A DNA stretch of 49,278 bases from NCBI GenBank assembly GCA_949281375.1, contig CASDLT010000008.1, positions 1 to 49,278 of the forward strand. Direction: 5' to 3'. This stretch comes from an uncultured Nitrosomonas sp. (lineage in GTDB: Bacteria; Pseudomonadota; Gammaproteobacteria; Burkholderiales; Nitrosomonadaceae). The stretch's first letter is position 1, and the number at the start of each line of letters is the position of its first letter. The position numbers were made by a program, and so were the translations under genes. The notes beneath the pieces were generated by a model. The model ran no database searches. It had not been told where the DNA came from and saw nothing but the letters and a program-made list of their open reading frames with translations. Positions 8,638-16,957 of the stretch are shown here, piece by piece.

Positions 8638-9807
8638 TTAAGTATTCTCTTGAATCCCAATGAATTTCAGAAGCTCTTTTTTTTGTAACAACGTATCGTT
8701 ATAACCCAGTTCGATCAAATCCCGGCAGAACTGGGCTTCGAATAATACATAACTCAACAAGGTCGATCCATTCGGCCCCATCGCTCCGATGGCCCGGTAG
8801 AGATAACGCATGATCCAGGGCAGCGTGTAGGCGTATTTCTGCGCAATTTCATTAATACCCTCGCTGGGAGCGATCATCATCGCTTCAACCGGACGCAAAG
8901 GAATATTTCTTTCTTTGAATACATCGTGGGGAATGAGTTTTAAGGTTTCGTTGATCCGCAGTAAGCGTTCGAGATCGACATCCAGGCTATCTACAAAGAT
9001 ACTGTTCAGTGCATGGCCGGCAATCTGCGCAAAGGGCGGGTAGCTCGACGCATGCACCCGCTTCGGTTCATCGGTTACGGCTTTACGCACTCCAATGATC
9101 AACACTTTCTCAGCTCCGAGATGCAAGGCAGGACTGATCGGCGCAAGCTGACGCATTGAGCCGTCGCCGAAAAACTCCCGGTTCAGACGGACTGCAGGAA
9201 AAATAAAGGGGATCGATGAAGAAGCCATCAAGTGTTCAACGCCGATATCGACGGGAATCCCCAGCCGCTGCGCCCTTTTCCATGGCATAACTTCACGCGC
9301 TGCCTGGTAAAACGTTACTGATTGACCTGAAGTATAGCCCCAAGCCGTCAAACCCAGCGCGTGTAGAGAACCAGAGCGAATGCAATATTGAATGGAACGA
9401 AAGGGAAAGCGTTCCCTCAGCAAAGCTTCGAGGGGCGAATTATCCAGAAGAGAAATGGGATTATGCTTGCCATACTCGCTTGACACCAGAGACAACAGAC
9501 AACGCAGCGTATTATGAAATACACCCAATAAATCAGAGCGATAAATGTGATCGACATGGAAGTTCGACCACACTGCCTCCAGTTCCTTGACTCCCTGGCC
9601 AAAATTATTGGCCGAAACGGCAAGGCTCGCAGCATTGATAGCGCCGGCCGACGTGCCACAGATGACAGGAAAGGGATTACGGGTCTTGTCGGGCAGTAAC
9701 TCGGCAATGGCCCGGAGAACTCCAACCTGATAAGCCGCACGAGCGCCACCTCCTGTCAGAACAAGTCCAACTTTGGGTTTCGGTAAAGAGACCAGCTGCT
9801 CAGGCAC
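8638..9807 (-). CDS. Patatin-like phospholipase
   Basis: The 389-aa protein has the oxyanion motif GGGARAAYQVGVL at about 19-31, the nucleophile elbow GTSAG with Ser53, and DGS with Asp215, which together make the Ser-Asp dyad of bacterial patatins. It should therefore hydrolyse acyl esters of lipids. No signal peptide is seen, so the enzyme is probably cytoplasmic or peripheral on the inner membrane. The start is GTG at 9805-9807, which overlaps the end of the upstream 85-aa gene by 8 bp and suggests translational coupling. The C-terminal third is helical with no recognised domain. Confidence 0.88.
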   Translation of the reverse strand: MPEQLVSLPKPKVGLVLTGGGARAAYQVGVLRAIAELLPDKTRNPFPVICGTSAGAINAASLAVSANNFGQGVKELEAVWSNFHVDHIYRSDLLGVFHNTLRCLLSLVSSEYGKHNPISLLDNSPLEALLRERFPFRSIQYCIRSGSLHALGLTAWGYTSGQSVTFYQAAREVMPWKRAQRLGIPVDIGVEHLMASSSIPFIFPAVRLNREFFGDGSMRQLAPISPALHLGAEKVLIIGVRKAVTDEPKRVHASSYPPFAQIAGHALNSIFVDSLDVDLERLLRINETLKLIPHDVFKERNIPLRPVEAMMIAPSEGINEIAQKYAYTLPWIMRYLYRAIGAMGPNGSTLLSYVLFEAQFCRDLIELGYNDTLLQKKELLKFIGIQENT

Positions 9808-10057
9808 GACCCAAAAACTCTGCTTTTACATTCTCGAGTGCATCACGCAGGGTTTCTTCAGGTAAACTATTTAACGAACTCGACAGCACCTGAGCGGCTT
9901 GGCAAGCTGAATCAGGCAACAATGAGCTGTCCAGCTTGGCGACAAAAACGGCAGCGGCGCCGGTGGCATTCAACAAACTTTGGCGCTCATTCATCAATAT
10001 TTCTACTTCTTCTCTCAACATGGAAATCTCTTGTTCTTTCAGTATAGTATTCGGCAT
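9800..10057 (-). CDS. Small unknown protein coupled to the patatin gene
   Basis: I do not recognise this 85-aa protein. It starts with a charged, probably coiled segment (residues 5-30: KEQEISMLREEVEILMNERQ), continues with a small-residue-rich stretch (NATGAAAVFVAKLDSS) and ends in another predicted helix. ATG 10057 has AGGAA at a suitable distance. The last 8 bp overlap the start of the patatin-like gene, so the two are almost certainly co-expressed. A role as partner or regulator of the lipase is a guess from position only. Confidence 0.7.
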   Translation of the reverse strand: MPNTILKEQEISMLREEVEILMNERQSLLNATGAAAVFVAKLDSSLLPDSACQAAQVLSSSLNSLPEETLRDALENVKAEFLGRA

Positions 10058-10208
10058 GGGTCAATTCCTAGTCAGATTGAAACGATGTACAACCAGCCAG
10101 GCAATATATCAGAACTATAATTCATCTAATTTCTGAACTCTGTGCTGTTTGTCATCTTTTTCGATTAATTTCAAAAACCCCTTAATTATCGGCATCAATC
10201 TTTTCATC

Positions 10209-11168
10209 ATGAACACACATCTACCGACTACACTTTATCCTGAAATCGAACCTTATCGTCACGGTACCCTATCGCTGGATTCATTGCACACCATGTACTG
10301 GGAAGAATCTGGCAACCCCGAAGGCATTCCTGTCGTTTTTTTACATGGCGGCCCCGGTGCAGGATCAACCCCATCACATCGCCGTTTTTTCGATCCGACA
10401 TATTATCGCATTGTCATTTACGATCAAAGAGGCGCGGGCCGTTCTACACCGCTTGGCGAAGTTCGCGACAATACCACACCGCATCTGATCAATGATCTAG
10501 AATTGCTGCGTCAGCATCTGGATATCGATCAATGGTATGTATTTGGCGGATCCTGGGGCAGCACATTGGCGCTCGCCTATGGCGAGGCGCATCCCGAACG
10601 CTGCCTAGGATTCATTCTGCGGGGCATTTTTTTATGCCGCAACGAAGAAATCGACTGGTTCTTATATGGTCTACGCCAATTCTTCCCGGAAGCCTGGAGG
10701 CAGTTGGCAGCTCCTCTGTCAGCCGCCGAGCAGAAAGATATTCTTACTGCATATTATCAGCGGCTCATGCATCCCGATCCGGCCATTCATATGCCTGCGG
10801 CGCGAACCTGGAGCACGTATGAAGGTTCCTGTTCGACGCTATTGCCCAGCCCGACAACCGTCAGCTACTTTGGCAGCGACACCGTTGCGCTGGGATTAGC
10901 CCGCATGGAGGCGCATTATTTCAGTCATCGTATCTTTTTACCGGAAAATTCCTTGCTGGATAATATACATAAGCTGCATCACATTCCGGCAGTGATTGTC
11001 CAAGGACGCTATGATGCCGTCTGTCCAATCGTCAGTGCTGACGACCTGCATCACGCATGGCCTCAGGCCGAATATATCATCATCGACGATGCAGGTCATT
11101 CGGCCTGGGAACCGGGAATCCAGGCCGCGTTGATCAGGGCCACTGATCGGTTCAAAACACGCCGTTAA
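10209..11168 (+). CDS. pip: Proline iminopeptidase (peptidase family S33)
   Basis: The protein removes N-terminal proline from peptides in the cytoplasm. From ATG 10209 it is 319 aa, the usual family length; the frame runs on upstream to a TTG at 10149, but those 20 residues look non-conserved. The alpha/beta-hydrolase signature is complete: HGGPG at 46-50, the nucleophile elbow GGSWGS with Ser115, an Asp in GRYDAVCP and the His in DDAGHSAWEP. The opening YPEIEPY and YWEESGNPEG are characteristic of bacterial Pip. It is monocistronic and faces the cysH group tail to tail. Confidence 0.93.
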   Translation: MNTHLPTTLYPEIEPYRHGTLSLDSLHTMYWEESGNPEGIPVVFLHGGPGAGSTPSHRRFFDPTYYRIVIYDQRGAGRSTPLGEVRDNTTPHLINDLELLRQHLDIDQWYVFGGSWGSTLALAYGEAHPERCLGFILRGIFLCRNEEIDWFLYGLRQFFPEAWRQLAAPLSAAEQKDILTAYYQRLMHPDPAIHMPAARTWSTYEGSCSTLLPSPTTVSYFGSDTVALGLARMEAHYFSHRIFLPENSLLDNIHKLHHIPAVIVQGRYDAVCPIVSADDLHHAWPQAEYIIIDDAGHSAWEPGIQAALIRATDRFKTRR

Positions 11169-11303
11169 CCTGCAAGCCGGACAAAAGAAAAGAGAGCAGA
11201 AAAGGCGAAATCAGATTGAATACATGCAGGCTATGACCAATGAATGAGCCTTATGAATGTGACATTGATCCCGGAGGAGTGAACACATTAGTATTCGCAT
11301 TTC

Positions 11304-12011
11304 TTAAAGATGCAGACCACATTCGGTCTTCGGCTTGCCCACCCAGCGTCCGCTGCGACCTTCGCCTTTCACGGTGCAATGCGTGCATCCGATTGAGGAA
11401 TAACCTTCGGCAACCAACGGATGAAACGGTAATTTATGCTCGAGAATGTACGCATCGCGCTCTTCTCGAGTCACATCAATCATCGGATTGAATTTGATAA
11501 TGCCGCGACGTTCCTCGAATATGCCTAGACCAGCGCGGTGATCGGTCTGCCAGTTCATCAGACTCGACACCCAGACATGGTAATTCGGCTTGATTTCTTC
11601 AAGCGGGCTTATCTTATTGATGGCGCAACAAAAATCTGGATCCACCTGATAAAGCTTTTCGCGCTCGCTGTACCAGTGCTGATAACTGTCGGCTTTCAAA
11701 TCCTGGACTTTTAAATGGAAAAGTCCGATCAGATAATCACGGTATAACAAGGTTTCTGGAAAGTGAAACCCTGTGTCGATGAAAAAGATCACCTGTTCAG
11801 GTCGGCTGCGAGAAATGATGTGCAAAAAATAAGCAGATGTCGCCGCAAAGGATGATGTCACCATAATCTTTTCAGGTGCGAAATCGGAGTAGAGCATACG
11901 CAAACGCTCCTCAAAATTAAACGGCCGATAGCGGTCATTCAATTCGCCAATGGCTTGTGCACTTAATCCGGCGCTGTTGCCCGGCTGCTGGGAACTTGTT
12001 GCATTAGTCAT
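11304..12011 (-). CDS. cysH: Assimilatory adenylyl-sulfate (APS) reductase
   Basis: This 235-aa enzyme of the PAPS/APS reductase family reduces activated sulfate to sulfite for cysteine synthesis. The substrate loop is seen as SSFAATSAYFLH and FIDTGFHFPET. Two cysteine pairs, DPDFCCAIN and GCTHCT, are the ligands of the [4Fe-4S] cluster that distinguishes APS reductases from PAPS-only enzymes. The C-terminal ECGLHL supplies the redox-active cysteine. The symbol cysH covers both types. The ATG at 12011 overlaps the stop of the upstream small ORF as ATGA. Other sulfate-assimilation genes are not in the window. Confidence 0.93.
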   Translation of the reverse strand: MTNATSSQQPGNSAGLSAQAIGELNDRYRPFNFEERLRMLYSDFAPEKIMVTSSFAATSAYFLHIISRSRPEQVIFFIDTGFHFPETLLYRDYLIGLFHLKVQDLKADSYQHWYSEREKLYQVDPDFCCAINKISPLEEIKPNYHVWVSSLMNWQTDHRAGLGIFEERRGIIKFNPMIDVTREERDAYILEHKLPFHPLVAEGYSSIGCTHCTVKGEGRSGRWVGKPKTECGLHL

Positions 12012-12223
12012 AAAACTTGCTCATGATAAATTAAGTCGTTAATGATCCAGCCGCTTTCGTCTGGGTCGAGAATTCGTGAGACCGGCAATCCTGATGTTTG
12101 TTGCGCAGGGATAAACAAAGGTAATGCAGAATCTGTGTCGACACGCAATCTACCCAGTATCCGTAAGGTTGTCAAACGGCCACAGCCTCCTTTTTCATAC
12201 CGGATATGATCGTCTGAGAGCAT
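12008..12223 (-). CDS. Small unknown protein coupled to cysH
   Basis: I do not recognise this 71-aa protein. Its C-terminal part (PVSRILDPDESGWIINDLIY) looks like folded sequence, while the first 20 residues are less convincing and no clear ribosome binding site precedes ATG 12223. The main support is the 4-nt ATGA overlap with cysH, typical of translational coupling. It lies 31 bp after the CPBP gene on the same strand. It does not resemble the DUF934 protein that often accompanies cysH in related bacteria. It may be a short partner of sulfate assimilation or a spurious frame. Confidence 0.45.
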   Translation of the reverse strand: MLSDDHIRYEKGGCGRLTTLRILGRLRVDTDSALPLFIPAQQTSGLPVSRILDPDESGWIINDLIYHEQVL

Positions 12224-12254
12224 CGCATTCAGCCATGATCATCAATGGCCTGAA

Positions 12255-13172
12255 TCATTTTCTCCCCATATTTCCGAGAAAACCGCCTGCTTCCATCAGC
12301 CAGGCAATTCCCACATGTACGGCCAGTCCGCCGACAATGGAGCGGGTGCGATAAGAAACAACACCCAGTATCAATCCACCGAAAAAAGACGAAATGCACT
12401 CAAGCAGCGGTTTGCCAAAATGGATGCTGCAATAGAACGTGGCCATCGGCAAGATCGCCGCCGTGCCCGCGTAGCGGATAAATCCAAAGATCAAAAACCC
12501 ACGGAAGAACAGTTCGATCGTAATGAAATCGATGCCATAGCTGAGCTCATATATTAACTGGTGGCACAACAAGCATTCAGTATGAGGGGCAATGAAATCG
12601 ATCTGCCGGACCCGCGGATAGGCTTCGAGAAAATCCGGTTGAGTACTGGCAAACAGGATCGGCGGCAACATCAATAGCAACATCAGACCATACGGTTGCC
12701 AGCGAACATTTTTCATTGTCATTCCCCAGAAACTGGGCTGAGGAAACACATGATAAAAAACCATCAACGGAATAAGCACAATTAATAGCTTGAAAGGAAG
12801 CATCGTGACCAACGTCAGATATCTTCCCCAGACGCCGTCGAGCATAGATTCCAATGGATTAGCGCTACAGACTTTAAGCGCAAAAATGGCTGGCGCTAAC
12901 AGCAGCAGCCCCCAAAAAACTGGCGTAAGCTCCATCGGTTGCTTGCGCAGCAGCATGACCAATCCGTAAGGGATAATGAATGCGCTGCAATACATTCCAT
13001 ACAAAGCAGAAAATTGCTCAAAGCGCGATGCCATATTCCTGATCCATCCCGATTCGATACCCAGGGTATAGTTCAACGCTACCAACATACTGATCCACGC
13101 CAGGCACGCTAAAAACGTTCTGTTATCGATCACAGCAGTATATTCACGCCAGCTAGTCCACATCATGCTCAT
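12255..13172 (-). CDS. CPBP-family membrane protein (possible intramembrane protease)
   Basis: The 305-aa protein is strongly hydrophobic, with about eight predicted membrane helices. The C-terminal part fits the CPBP (Abi) fold: TIELFFRG with Glu220 and Arg224, a His in CSIHFGKP (His251) and one in AVHVGIAW (His286). The canonical family motif is EExxxR; here the first Glu is Ile219, so the catalytic base may be missing, although the second Glu, Arg and both His remain. A CLLCH cluster (C200, C203, H204) lies on a loop just before the motif. CPBP proteins process prenylated proteins or act in bacteriocin immunity and scaffolding in different hosts. The role here is unknown. Confidence 0.78.
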   Translation of the reverse strand: MSMMWTSWREYTAVIDNRTFLACLAWISMLVALNYTLGIESGWIRNMASRFEQFSALYGMYCSAFIIPYGLVMLLRKQPMELTPVFWGLLLLAPAIFALKVCSANPLESMLDGVWGRYLTLVTMLPFKLLIVLIPLMVFYHVFPQPSFWGMTMKNVRWQPYGLMLLLMLPPILFASTQPDFLEAYPRVRQIDFIAPHTECLLCHQLIYELSYGIDFITIELFFRGFLIFGFIRYAGTAAILPMATFYCSIHFGKPLLECISSFFGGLILGVVSYRTRSIVGGLAVHVGIAWLMEAGGFLGNMGRK

Positions 13173-13264
13173 CAGAAATTCATTGCAAAAATTGCCGTCC
13201 CAAATATTTCATTGACGGGTAAAACCCTGTCTTTTCTCGCTTAAGCTTTTGTTTTACTTTAAGC

Positions 13265-13270
13265 TATACT
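13265..13270 (+). promoter_or_regulatory. Possible -10 element for the EAL-HDOD gene
   Basis: TATACT lies 118 bp upstream of the start at 13388 in a divergent intergenic region. A recognisable -35 hexamer at 16-18 bp distance is not seen (TAAGCT at 17 bp), so this call is weak. Confidence 0.3.
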
Positions 13271-13387
13271 CGCTCCAATCAACAAACCACACCCGAATTC
13301 CGGGCGATCAAAAGGCGCTGGCGAATTCCTCAGAACCATAGCACGCGCAGGTTTTATTTAATCCCATTGTTAGATGTGGAGGTATGA

Positions 13388-14626
13388 ATGGATCGTTATT
13401 TTCTTGGCAGACAGCCCATTGTAGATCGTAACCAAAATTTGGTCGCATATGAGTTGCTGTTCAGGCAAGAAGTCAGCGAAGAGACGGCAAAAATCACCGA
13501 TGATTTATCCGCATCTGCGATCGTCATTGCGAATGCCTACGGCAGATTTGGCATCCAGAACGTCGTAGGTCAACAACGCGGCTTCATCAACGCCGATCTT
13601 GATCTGATCAGAAGCGATATCATCAGTCTGTTGCCCAGTAAGCACGTCGTGCTGGAAGTCAGAGTTCCTGAATCAATCACTTCGGAATTTCTTCAGCAAT
13701 GTCATGAATTAAAACATCGGGGCTATCAGTTTGCTCTGGATAGCGTGGTGGCCATCGATAGTCGCATTGAGCAGTTATTACCGATCGTGAGCATCGTCAA
13801 AGTCGATGTGCTGTCGTTGAATACCCAATCGCTGGAAGCGCTGGTCGTCGCTTTGAAACGTTGGCCAGTTCTGCTGCTGGCATTGAAAGTGGAAACTCGC
13901 GAACAGGAAGTTCATTGCAAGCAATTGGGTTTCCAGATGTTCCAGGGCTATCATTTTGCCAAGCCCGAAGTCATGGCCATAAAACGCGCCGATACGGGAA
14001 AACTGCCGCTGCTCAGGCTATTGGAATTGATCATGGCAACAGAAGCCAGCGATGAAATCGAGCAGGAATTCAAACGGCAGCCCACGCTCAGCTATAATCT
14101 TTTGCGCATGGTCAATTCCGTCACCGGCGATTTACCCCGAAAAATCAACTCGATCCGGCATGCCATTTCGTTGATGGGACGGGAACAGTTGCAGAAGTGG
14201 ATACAACTGCTGCTCTATACCTCCGATCAACCGGAAGAGGCTACTTGTCATGATCTGATTCCGTCAGCACTGGAACGCGGCAAGTTGATGGAACTCATCG
14301 CAGCTGTCGAGCGGCCTCATGACAAGAATCACCAGGAACGCGCATTCATCGTTGGCATCTTGTCGTTGCTCGATGAATTACTGGGTATCGAGATGCAGCA
14401 AATTGTCAATAAGCTGGGCATCTCGGAAGACATGCATCATGCTTTGATGAATCGCGAAGGTCGACTTGGCATTGCATTAAAATTGGTTGAAGCGATGGAG
14501 CAACATGAAACTCATCTCCTGCAACCGATTCTGAATGAACTGGGTTTTCTGAGTTCAACAGAACTGACTGAACTAAAAATGCAAGCTACTGATTGGGCAG
14601 TTCCCACGAATGAGATCGTAAATTAA
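13388..14626 (+). CDS. EAL-HDOD domain signalling protein (YuxH type)
   Basis: The 412-aa protein has an N-terminal EAL-like domain (about 1-195) followed by an HDOD domain (about 200-385). It opens with YFLGRQPIVDRNQNLVAYELL, the standard start of this two-domain family. The EAL domain is degenerate: the EAL triplet is YEL, and later metal ligands of active cyclic di-GMP phosphodiesterases are not evident, so binding rather than hydrolysis is expected. HDOD domains lack the HD metal site and act as output or scaffold modules; relatives affect motility, pili or stress responses. A strong GGAGG precedes ATG 13388. It is transcribed alone. Confidence 0.9.
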   Translation: MDRYFLGRQPIVDRNQNLVAYELLFRQEVSEETAKITDDLSASAIVIANAYGRFGIQNVVGQQRGFINADLDLIRSDIISLLPSKHVVLEVRVPESITSEFLQQCHELKHRGYQFALDSVVAIDSRIEQLLPIVSIVKVDVLSLNTQSLEALVVALKRWPVLLLALKVETREQEVHCKQLGFQMFQGYHFAKPEVMAIKRADTGKLPLLRLLELIMATEASDEIEQEFKRQPTLSYNLLRMVNSVTGDLPRKINSIRHAISLMGREQLQKWIQLLLYTSDQPEEATCHDLIPSALERGKLMELIAAVERPHDKNHQERAFIVGILSLLDELLGIEMQQIVNKLGISEDMHHALMNREGRLGIALKLVEAMEQHETHLLQPILNELGFLSSTELTELKMQATDWAVPTNEIVN

Positions 14627-15158
14627 AACCTCAGCCAATTCCCTTGCGGCCTTGCGGAGCGGGCTGAACTAACCTGGCACAGCCTATCGCCGTGCACTCT
14701 GCACGAACGTGATCTTGGAAACTTTCTTTCAATTCCAGTGTGGGTTTTCTCACAGCGATGCATTACCATAAGTGGTATCGTTACTAATAAGATGACTCAT
14801 TTCTTTTTAAAAATGTGACGCGTCTTCCGTCGATCTGGTCTGAAATCCTCGATTTCAGTATGTAGAACCTAAGAATGGATAGGAAATTTCCGACCGATAA
14901 GAAATTAGCCGGGCAATGAACAATATGACAAAACAGACACCCTCAGCGTTTACTTATCAGTTAGCCTATGAATTAACTGGCGTTGAATAATTTCCCACCG
15001 GAATAGCTTCATCTGATGCATGCTCAACAGACTTCAACCAAAGCAACAGCACACTGCGAACCCAATCACCGCGATGCTGCTCAACCGATACCAGATCAGT
15101 ACTTGAGAACACCTCTCGGCAAATTAATGTCCCGTTCTGCTTAAGAAGGAAGCTTTTG
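14627..15158. other. Intergenic region of about 530 bp with hairpins and only doubtful small ORFs
   Basis: No convincing gene is seen. The left part holds several inverted repeats: TCAGCC/GGCTGA (14631-14636 with 14662-14667, enclosing two copies of CTTGCGG), and CGTGCA/TGCACG (14691-14696 with 14700-14705). None is followed by a T-run. In the right part there are short frames on the plus strand: 24 aa at 14916-14990 and 42 aa at 15016-15144, the latter ending 14 bp before the ATP-grasp gene. A 66-aa frame runs on the minus strand at 14966-15166 and overlaps that gene's start. None has a good ribosome binding site or recognisable sequence. Confidence 0.5.
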
Positions 15159-16127
15159 ATGACCATTCTTATTATTTCCGATCCTGATGATGTGCATGCC
15201 TATGCGGTTTTCAATGCACTCAAGCGACAAAAAGTTCCGAATGTCTATTTATTCGACAACACGCAATTTCCCACGCGAATGAATCTCGACATTGCATTAT
15301 CGGCAAGCGATTCCAGTCACTATCGCATCTGGCTGTCACAGGACAAATTCATCGACCGCGATGCGGTGCGTTCCATCTGGTGGCGACGGCCACTCAGTTT
15401 GGATCGTCAAACCTTCAACGAAGATTCACCTGAACATACCAGCATGATGACGATCCGCGGCATATGGCAAGCAAGCTCGTGTCTTTGGGTCAATGACAGC
15501 GCCCGCGTTACAGCAATCGCGCATAAACCGTTGCAGCTCGATCTGGCCAAGCAATGCGGACTGATTATTCCGGAAAGCCTGATCACGACCATTCCCGAGC
15601 ATGCCCAGCAATTCTGGCAACAACATTACGGTCAAATTACTTATCAGCTTTCGACGCAGGCATTCTCTGAAACGCATGAATTCCGCAAGCTGGAGTGGGA
15701 GGAACTACTGGAAATCGAGAACCCGAAGCTCGCCCAGATCATTTTCCAAGAATGGGTGCCAGGCACCGTCGATTTGCGTATCACCATCATAGGTAATGAC
15801 ATTCTTTCGGCGGCACTGAATCTTCATCCTTCCGGCGATTCGATGGGTGACCAGCCCAACCGGCGCGTCTATCAGCGCCACGAGCTGCCCGTCGATCTAC
15901 AGCAAAAACTGCTGCTGTTGATGCGCTATTGTGGCCTGGAATACGGCGTTATCGATGTCCGTTTGCGACCCGACGGCGAATACGTCTTTCTAGGAATCGA
16001 TCCCTATGGGCATTTCTTATTTGTCGAACATGCTTGTCAGTTGCCCATCAGTGATCTGCTAGCCAGGCATTTGGCCAATGGCAAAAAAAGCACCGCGGTA
16101 CCGAGAGCTGCGCAAAAAGCCGCTTAA
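15159..16127 (+). CDS. ATP-grasp protein resembling graspetide (MvdC/MvdD-type) ligases
   Basis: From ATG 15159 the protein is 322 aa. The N-terminal third ends in SIWWRRP, a motif shared with the ATP-grasp ligases that cross-link ribosomal peptides (microviridin type). The central part has DLRITIIGNDILSAAL and the C-terminal part GLEYGVIDVRLRPDGEYVFL, both matching the ATP-binding and metal-binding regions of that group. The usual metal motif ExNP-x-GQ is altered to GIDPYGHF: the Glu is Gly and the Asn is Asp. This may weaken or abolish catalysis. No precursor peptide with a clear TxKxPSD core, and no acetyltransferase or exporter, was found nearby. AAGGA at 15146-15150 is a suitable ribosome binding site. 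It may act on another peptide or protein. Confidence 0.65.
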   Translation: MTILIISDPDDVHAYAVFNALKRQKVPNVYLFDNTQFPTRMNLDIALSASDSSHYRIWLSQDKFIDRDAVRSIWWRRPLSLDRQTFNEDSPEHTSMMTIRGIWQASSCLWVNDSARVTAIAHKPLQLDLAKQCGLIIPESLITTIPEHAQQFWQQHYGQITYQLSTQAFSETHEFRKLEWEELLEIENPKLAQIIFQEWVPGTVDLRITIIGNDILSAALNLHPSGDSMGDQPNRRVYQRHELPVDLQQKLLLLMRYCGLEYGVIDVRLRPDGEYVFLGIDPYGHFLFVEHACQLPISDLLARHLANGKKSTAVPRAAQKAA

Positions 16128-16231
16128 AACAGATGTACCCCAACTGCAGGGCCACGAAATACTTCCGGAGCATGCTTGATCCAGTCGTCAAAAAAAGCTG
16201 AAAAAACGAGTGCAGCATTTCCGGGTTTTTT

Positions 16232-16630
16232 TTAAACGCTGCGGTTCTGCTCTCTGATGATCTCTCGGTACACGCTTTCCATCACGGTATTATTGTATTC
16301 CTGAATCACCTGCTGGGATTTGAACAGTGCATTCAATTCAATGACGGTAATGGCAATCAGCACGACAACGCCCAAAACAGCCAGGCTCGTAAATAACAGC
16401 ATCATACCGAACAGAAAGATGCTCAAGTTGATCGAACCCCGAACCCATTTCCGCAGATAGAAATGGTGCAGGCCAGCAATGAAGAGATAGTTGAGCGTTG
16501 CATACGTATCCGGATCTTTGAGTCTCTGTTCGGTTTTTTTGAAGAACTGCAGCCGTTGTTCATCCGGCAATTCGCGCACCAATCTGCGAATGAGCTCCTC
16601 GTCTTCTCGGATGGCTTCCCAGGTTTTCAC
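16232..16630 (-). CDS. TM2-domain-like small membrane protein
   Basis: The 132-aa protein starts with a charged helical segment (about 1-40: IREDEELIRRLVRELPDEQR), followed by two membrane helices (about 46-62 and 68-98) in the TM2 arrangement, with LFIAGLHHFYLRKWVRGSINL at the first. A charged C-terminal tail follows. TM2 proteins are widespread with poorly defined roles. The start codon is GTG at 16630. It lies 29 bp after the DUF4177 gene on the same strand, suggesting a two-gene unit. Confidence 0.7.
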   Translation of the reverse strand: MKTWEAIREDEELIRRLVRELPDEQRLQFFKKTEQRLKDPDTYATLNYLFIAGLHHFYLRKWVRGSINLSIFLFGMMLLFTSLAVLGVVVLIAITVIELNALFKSQQVIQEYNNTVMESVYREIIREQNRSV

Positions 16631-16659
16631 TATTTTCTCTGCGCTCAGTCAGGAATTTT

Positions 16660-16872
16660 TCAGCGAGCCAACGTAATGATGACCGCTTCACGTTTCCAGA
16701 ACAGCATGAACCGCTTCTGCTCGACGAACTGAAACAGCAGTGTCCAGCCCTCTGCTGCCTCCTTGTTCAACGTGACTTCTAGCCGTTTAATCGGAATCCC
16801 GGAGGCTCCGAGAAAAATGGTGCCCAGCCCGCCTTCCGTCACATAGAGTACTTTATATTCTTTATAAGCCAT
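16660..16872 (-). CDS. DUF4177-like small protein
   Basis: From ATG 16872 the protein is 70 aa and reads MAYKEYKVLYVTEGG, then LEVTLNKEAAEGWTLLFQFV and a final FWKREAVIITLAR. The pattern Y-K-V ... LN-x-x-A-x-x-GW-x-L ... is that of DUF4177, a small beta-rich family of unknown function. The frame extends 13 codons upstream, but GGGAG sits 8 nt before ATG 16872 and the conserved part begins there. It is probably co-transcribed with the TM2 gene. Confidence 0.75.
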   Translation of the reverse strand: MAYKEYKVLYVTEGGLGTIFLGASGIPIKRLEVTLNKEAAEGWTLLFQFVEQKRFMLFWKREAVIITLAR

Positions 16873-16957
16873 TATTCCTTCTCCCTGATTAATCGTTGGA
16901 AGCTCTGTCAAAGCAATAACTTACCAACTTCAAAAAATGATCGGTGGAATTGGTCGC

